Shown: positions 59,001 through 64,000 of the stretch, in pieces | How the letters are laid out: every line of letters begins with the position of its first letter | Position numbering within the stretch: the first letter of the stretch is position 1 | From: Mikania micrantha | Taxonomy: Eukaryota; Streptophyta; Magnoliopsida; Asterales; Asteraceae | Reading direction: 5' to 3' | Length of the DNA stretch: 64,000 bases | Assembly (NCBI GenBank): GCA_009363875.1 | Contig: CM018697.1 | Span: 47,323,484 to 47,387,483 of the forward strand | The notes under the pieces: generated by a model | Databases searched by the model: none | What the model was told of the DNA's origin: nothing | Seen by the model: only the letters and a program-made list of their open reading frames with translations | Program-made: the position numbers and the translations under genes

Positions 59001-60637
59001 TTTATTGGCACTATAAAATCTTCTAAACTAAGATTAAATCCTTCACCATTTAATCTTTCACTTCTTATTTTTCCAATAGTTATCGATTCTAACGGTTTGA
59101 AGATCGTCTTTTCCTCTTGGTGTTGATTACCTTCCTTCACCTAGCTATAATTTGGTAGCTGGTAGTGATTGTCGTGTGTCCATGCATAGGGAAGTATCCT
59201 TCGTCAAAACAATGAATTTCTTTTAAATGAATATAGGATACCTCGCGCAATTCCATCAATAGTCTTTGATATACCGTACATAAAATGACCTTCACGTCTT
59301 CCCTTTTTCCTTGCTATGAAAGAATATCTTGATCACTCTTATAAAATCGTGGGATTTACTTCTTCTCATGACAACCCAACTTCTCAAATTATGTTCTCGG
59401 TCTGCAGCATCATGTTCCATCTATCATATTCAATAGGTGGAGCTCCTTTAGGGTTTTCTAACTTGTTTGCTTATGACGTCATTGTTTAGTTCCGAATTAG
59501 GAGTTCGATTGGTTGGATTGGGTAGGAAAAAATTTCGATGTTGATTCAGGCTGCTTCTGAAATAACATTTCTAGAACAAAATTTCAAGTGGTAGAGTAAA
59601 CTAAACTTCATAATGAAGGTTTACATTCCCGCTATGTGAACTAGGGAATTTCCTCTCAACAGAAACACTTCCAATATTTATACTTTGGCTATCAATAATT
59701 TAGGTATGGTTAAGTCAAGGGTGTGTACATTAGTGTATTACATAGAATAAGTTGTTGATGAGAGTTTGTAGAACGATGATGAACTATTAAGGATAATAGA
59801 AGTAGTAATAAAAGACAACCATGGTCCTTGGTTATTAAAGGTGACTAACCTGGTGTCTGTAAAAGAAACGATGAAACAAAGAGTTTATCAAGCTCATATG
59901 TTATAAGAATTTGAGTCTGAATGTGGAGTGTATCGCATAACTTTGATGTCAGCGCATTCTTTCTCCAGGGTCTTAGGAATTGTCCAAACACTCGTGTAGC
60001 TTTGTAGTTAGTTGAGGAATACAAACAGTTGATAGCTATAACTAAATCTTATGTGGCTATAAATAAGAGTTTGATAAAGAGTACAAAGGAATTTTTGGAA
60101 TTTGTAGAGTAAGACAAAGACTCTTGAACGCCTTAGAAGGATTGGAAGTTGACAACATACGCACCTTGATAATAAAGAATTCATGATTCCAATAGTATTT
60201 GTGGCAAAAAGAAAGGGAGAATACGGGAATATCGTTTCCACTAGAACATGATGAACGAAGGAAAAATTTCTTATCATAAATCATTGCTGACCTCCTTTGA
60301 CTTAAATCATGTGCTTAGCTCCCAGTGTCAACTAACGTTTGTTCCAACAATCATTAACAAATCAAGTATTTACACGTATAATCATCCACATTATGTTCAA
60401 ATTTTATTTTATGTGTGTCTTAGAACTTCCCATGTAACTTCAAATTCACCATTATGTGTGCACCCATAATCCTGAATTTAATTTACATGGTTGTTCTAGT
60501 TTAACCATTCGTGTGCTTCATATGCCTGGGAATTCATGGTCTCACTAATATCTTGTTTCTATTTGTTTAGGCCCTAGATTACTCAGGTTAAAGTCTAGGA
60601 ACTTATCCTAAGGTTCCTAATTCGCTAAAACCTTTGG
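56081..60637 (-). other. Internal region of G, no recognisable genes
   Basis: I searched both strands by eye for zinc knuckles, DTG/DSG protease, YVDD/FIDD, HHCC and D-D-E motifs and found none. The longest frames are 73-89 codons without family features. Near the 3' end (minus strand, about 56105-56155) the words KMLKKYLQLF resemble the last residues of a gypsy polyprotein (KYPHLF), suggesting descent from a coding element by replacement or decay. A weak internal duplication sits at about 56470-56600. Confidence 0.6.
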
Positions 60638-60648
60638 CTCTGATACCA
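60638..60648 (-). promoter_or_regulatory. Primer binding site of G
   Basis: Minus strand TGGTATCAGAG, three bases after the LTR end GTTGTGACA. It matches the initiator tRNA-Met 3' end. Confidence 0.87.
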
Positions 60649-60651
60649 ACC

Positions 60652-63600
60652 TGTCACAACCCAACCAGAGGGCTTGACTAACGATTGATTCAAAACACAA
60701 AGTAGCGGAAGACAAAATGAATATATTACAATTTAACCAAAGGTTTAGACTAAGTATCTAATTTGTTTACAACAAATCTAAAATGTGATTTAACTAATGG
60801 GAGATTCTCTAGAGATATTGGGTCCATCCAGGCATCAGCACACTTTATAAATCTTTAAGCCAAGTTCTCTTGTTTTACATCTTGAATTCTTGTTCTAGCA
60901 ACCAAGTATCCGAGCCATACCTGTTTCTATTTACCTGAAAGACATGCTAAAATACGTCAACTAAAAAGTTGGTGAGCTCATGAGTTTTAGTTTACAGACA
61001 CAATAATAAATAATAGCATGTGATAATTCAATAACAATACAACCAACCCTGTTCCATGCTCGGGCGTTTGCCTCATACACTGTTAGCCCACAACATGGTC
61101 AAACCAAATATACTTCCCAATTCCGAGACCCGTTCCTGCTCTCGGTCATTTATGTATCATAAGAATATATGCCACAACGGTTGACAATAACCTCAGTGGG
61201 GTTTCAACCTTACTTTTATAAGGCCACCCTTTCGGGCCACTGTGCGTGGGGGATTCCCCAAGTAGTACTACCCATATACTCACCGGCTCTACTTATGAGT
61301 TAATGGTTGTAAATTATGTTTAATGTCTAGGGGAAGCAATTTTATTGAAACGGACGTTCATTATCACATAAATAAAATTTTATAAACAATTTATGGAGCA
61401 TGCTTTCAGTATCCCAAAACAGTAAAAAGAAAAGGGATCACATGAACTCACCTGGTTGCTTTAATGGCTTCCTTTTGTTCCTGTACAAGTATGTCATTGT
61501 GCCCCTACGCATGAGTTGCTATGTTCCCAAAGTTATCATCAAAGCAAGTTCCTATTTGTGTTCATCTATACATGTATAAGTTGTAGATTTCATACTTTAT
61601 GGTTGTTTACTGTGGTTGAGCTCTTTGGGTTAAGGTGTTCAAAGTTTACTAGTGTAAAGTTTCTTTACTCCATACTTAACAAAGTCTTACCTTATATTTG
61701 CACATCTAAATGTATGTGCAAATGTTGGTATCATTTGATGTTTAGTATAGTTATTAGTATGCTACTTATATGACTAGTGTGTTTATGGTCTTCTAAATAT
61801 AAGCTGATGTAATGCATAAGGTATTACAAGACAATCATATAATTATTATAATTTATTCACCTAACTTATTAGTATTAGAGATAACTAATAAGGATTTCAT
61901 ATGTAACAAGATAGTTGCAATTAATCATTAGTATCAAAAATATTATACATGTTGTAGTCATTGAATATACTAACTATTATAATTGTTATAATTATAGAAT
62001 AATAGAATGTTTAAACATATTTATAATTTAATTTCTATGTATCAATCAAATTATACATTCCTAGATAAACTTTTATCAAAGATAATATTAACAACATTAA
62101 TAGCAATAAACATAATCATACTAATTTCACTAACAACGTTTTTAGTTTCAAAATGTTAATCGTAAAATAGATAACTAAGGTAATATCATACGTTAGGTTA
62201 ATATTAATGTTTTTAAACTAAGTGTAACTATTTATAAACAATAATTTAAATAACAAAATGATTATGATTTGCATATGTTTAAAGTGTTAGATAATATTTA
62301 GTAAGACCTTTAATAGTGTTAAAAGAATAAAAATGAAAATGTTGGTGTTTATAGTAATAATAATAAAAATTTTTAAAAGTAATTAGCCTTAATATAAAAA
62401 CTAACAAATTAGTAATCATCTAGAGACTTAATATGAGATTGTTATCTTGTATAAAATCAGTTGTTAACTTATTGGATTTAAACATACTCGTAAACATACA
62501 ATTATACATAAATTATTTATTGTATATATTAACCTATAGATGTGTATATAATATGTGTATGTATATATACATTTAATGATTTAACACCTACATAAATAAT
62601 ATATGAATCATGCCCATACTTTGAGTTCTCCATTTATAAATTGTCTTTTAATTTAAGTTTTTAAGTTATTTTATACCCAATGCAACAAATTCTATATTAC
62701 ATATCAAGACCTGTTAAAACTAATTTAAACGTTTATTACTGTTTATACATATTATGTAGGTATTGACATACACGCGTTATACAAGTTGATATGATTAAAA
62801 TTTCAATTTATGTATTAACATTTTAGGTTTCGTAGTTATTTTTAATTTACAAAAATCTCTCCGAATGTATAATATAAATCACACACGATTTATGGTGCTA
62901 TTAAACATTTTATTAGTAACTAGTCATTATGAACCATATTTTATCCTATTTAACCCAAATGCTCAACCACTTTGATTTATCTGTTTAAATATATTATGCA
63001 TGCGTTAAAAGATAATGGCGCGCGTTTTTACCTTCCCACTCGTTCGTCTCGCGCGTACAATCCAAATTAAATTAACCGATCGTATGTTTCATAACCCGAA
63101 CATGTTTCTAAAATCGTTTTTAAACAACGAACACAATTAATCGATCGGTTTTTGCTGTTGACCATGGCTGACCGAGTTTGACAGGTCCAAACTCGTGTTG
63201 ACTTTTGTTGACCACGACTTTATTCGACTCCACAACTCTTATTCTTTCAATCTCCACCTACGACCACCATAACCGAGCAAGGTAACAGCCCCGCCATCAC
63301 TACTGGCCGGTTGCCTAGGGCTAAACTTAGCCAAAATCATCAAAAATACATTTCAGAACACAGTCCATTCAAGAAATCATCATGCATGTAAAGATCGGAT
63401 CTCGTGGAGTAGTTTCTTACCTTCGGTTTTTAGTTGGAAACAAGTAAACCTCCGGAGCAGCTATGCTATACATCCTAAACCAACAACCGAAGGATCCTAA
63501 TCATGACAGCTCCATCGTGTGCCATTCCTGGTCCGAATACTACCACCGTGGTTGTTCCTCCGCCACCACCCGCTTGTTTGTCACCGTCACAGCCGCAATA

Positions 63601-64000
63601 CCATCCCATAACAAATATTAGAACCAAAATAAACGAGGAATACGACATGCAGGGGTAGATCGAGGCATAGTTGGGTTGTGCTTACCTTCGGGTTTTAGAT
63701 GGAGAGGATGAAACGACCGGTTAGCCCTTGCTCCGCCGCTAGAACCATCACCGCACCCCTACAATCGTTGCTACAGTAGCCCTTGGTGTCTCCCTAGTCA
63801 TGGCTGCCAATGCATGTAGTACCTGTGGGTCGAAACCACCACCGCCGCGCCTGGAACCCTTGGCGGAACCCTCGCAGCCGTGACCTTCTCTCCTAGTTTT
63901 CCCTCATTTAGAGCCAGATTCGTACAGGGATGTAGAAGAAAGTGTTGTAGAGCATGATGAGATGAGTTCGGTGGTGTAGTACTCTTGTCCCGCCGCCGTA
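60652..64000 (-). repeat. G 5' LTR, cut by window end
   Basis: The first 3349 of about 4133 bases (plus-strand direction) are visible and align with 51936-55284 at a constant offset of 8716. Differences by eye: 11 substitutions. The rest and the flanking F RT sequence should follow after 64000. Confidence 0.9.

Larger units (their letters stand above)
51936..64000 (-). mobile_element. LARD-like non-autonomous LTR element G (reverse)
   Basis: Two long LTRs in the same orientation flank 4583 bases. The minus-strand order is 5' LTR (60652 to beyond 64000), primer site, internal region, polypurine tract and 3' LTR (51936-56068). The complete LTR is 4133 bp. The two LTRs differ at 11 of 3349 shared positions with no indel, so insertion is recent. 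The internal region has no recognisable gag or pol, as in large retrotransposon derivatives (LARDs). CCTAT (51931-51935) is the expected target duplication. Confidence 0.85.

Noticed and set aside
58919..59140. 73-codon reverse frame inside G as a possible gene
   Set aside because: No recognisable motif, and frames around it are closed; too short to support without homologs.

Overview
This window is a stretch of plant nuclear repeat DNA, with no bacterial or organellar traits. I see no host gene, tRNA, rRNA or CRISPR array; essentially every base belongs to a nested LTR retrotransposon. Evidence includes tRNA-iMet-type primer binding sites, polypurine tracts, TG...CA-bounded LTRs and gag-pol proteins of the Ty1/copia (Sirevirus) and Ty3/gypsy (Tekay-like chromovirus) types. 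The long ORF behind pol at 3635-7114 resembles a protein family I know mainly from Asteraceae genomes (from memory), so I favour a daisy-family species, with moderate confidence.

Layout. (1) 1-7626: the 3' half of a forward Sirevirus (S1), with intact RT-RNase H, a spacer with GGTTCG arrays, an intact 1159-codon ORF in the 'env' slot and a 481-bp 3' LTR. S1 sits inside the first LTR of (2), 7627-24707: a tandem LTR-internal-LTR-internal-LTR array of a gypsy chromovirus with ~3-kb LTRs and two gag-pol copies damaged in different places. The array is inserted in the gag of (3), 24708-29544: a reverse-strand gypsy element (H). H interrupts (4), 29545-30611: a decayed forward Sirevirus-like 3' end (I), which abuts (5) a short copia integrase scrap at 30612-30744. 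At about 30745 there is a breakpoint with no LTR. (6) 30745-37379: reverse Sirevirus C, truncated in RT. C is inserted in (7) 37380-45196, reverse Sirevirus D, which is inserted in (8) 45197-47276, a diverged reverse Sirevirus-like element E. E is inserted in gag of (9) 47277-51935, forward Sirevirus F. F's RT is cut by (10) 51936-64000+, a very young reverse element G with 4.1-kb LTRs and a 4.6-kb internal region without recognisable gag-pol (LARD-like).

How parts work together. In the Sireviruses, gag (three zinc knuckles plus coiled coil), protease, integrase, RT and RNase H form the replication machinery. The extra ORF is of unknown function but carries NLS-like basic clusters and no visible membrane segment. 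In the gypsy array, gag seems to contain a 101-bp spliceable intron, and pol ends in a chromodomain-like segment. G has no proteins of its own and would need those of a partner. Most copies are dead. S1's visible half is intact, and G is recent by LTR identity (11 substitutions in 3349 aligned bases, no indels).

The most unusual signals are the GGTTCG/CGAACC dyad arrays shared by several Sirevirus lineages, the nuclear-looking ORF in the env slot, the conserved splice-acceptor-like gag-pol junction, the gag intron, the tandem array, and a two-template insertion in gypsy copy B.
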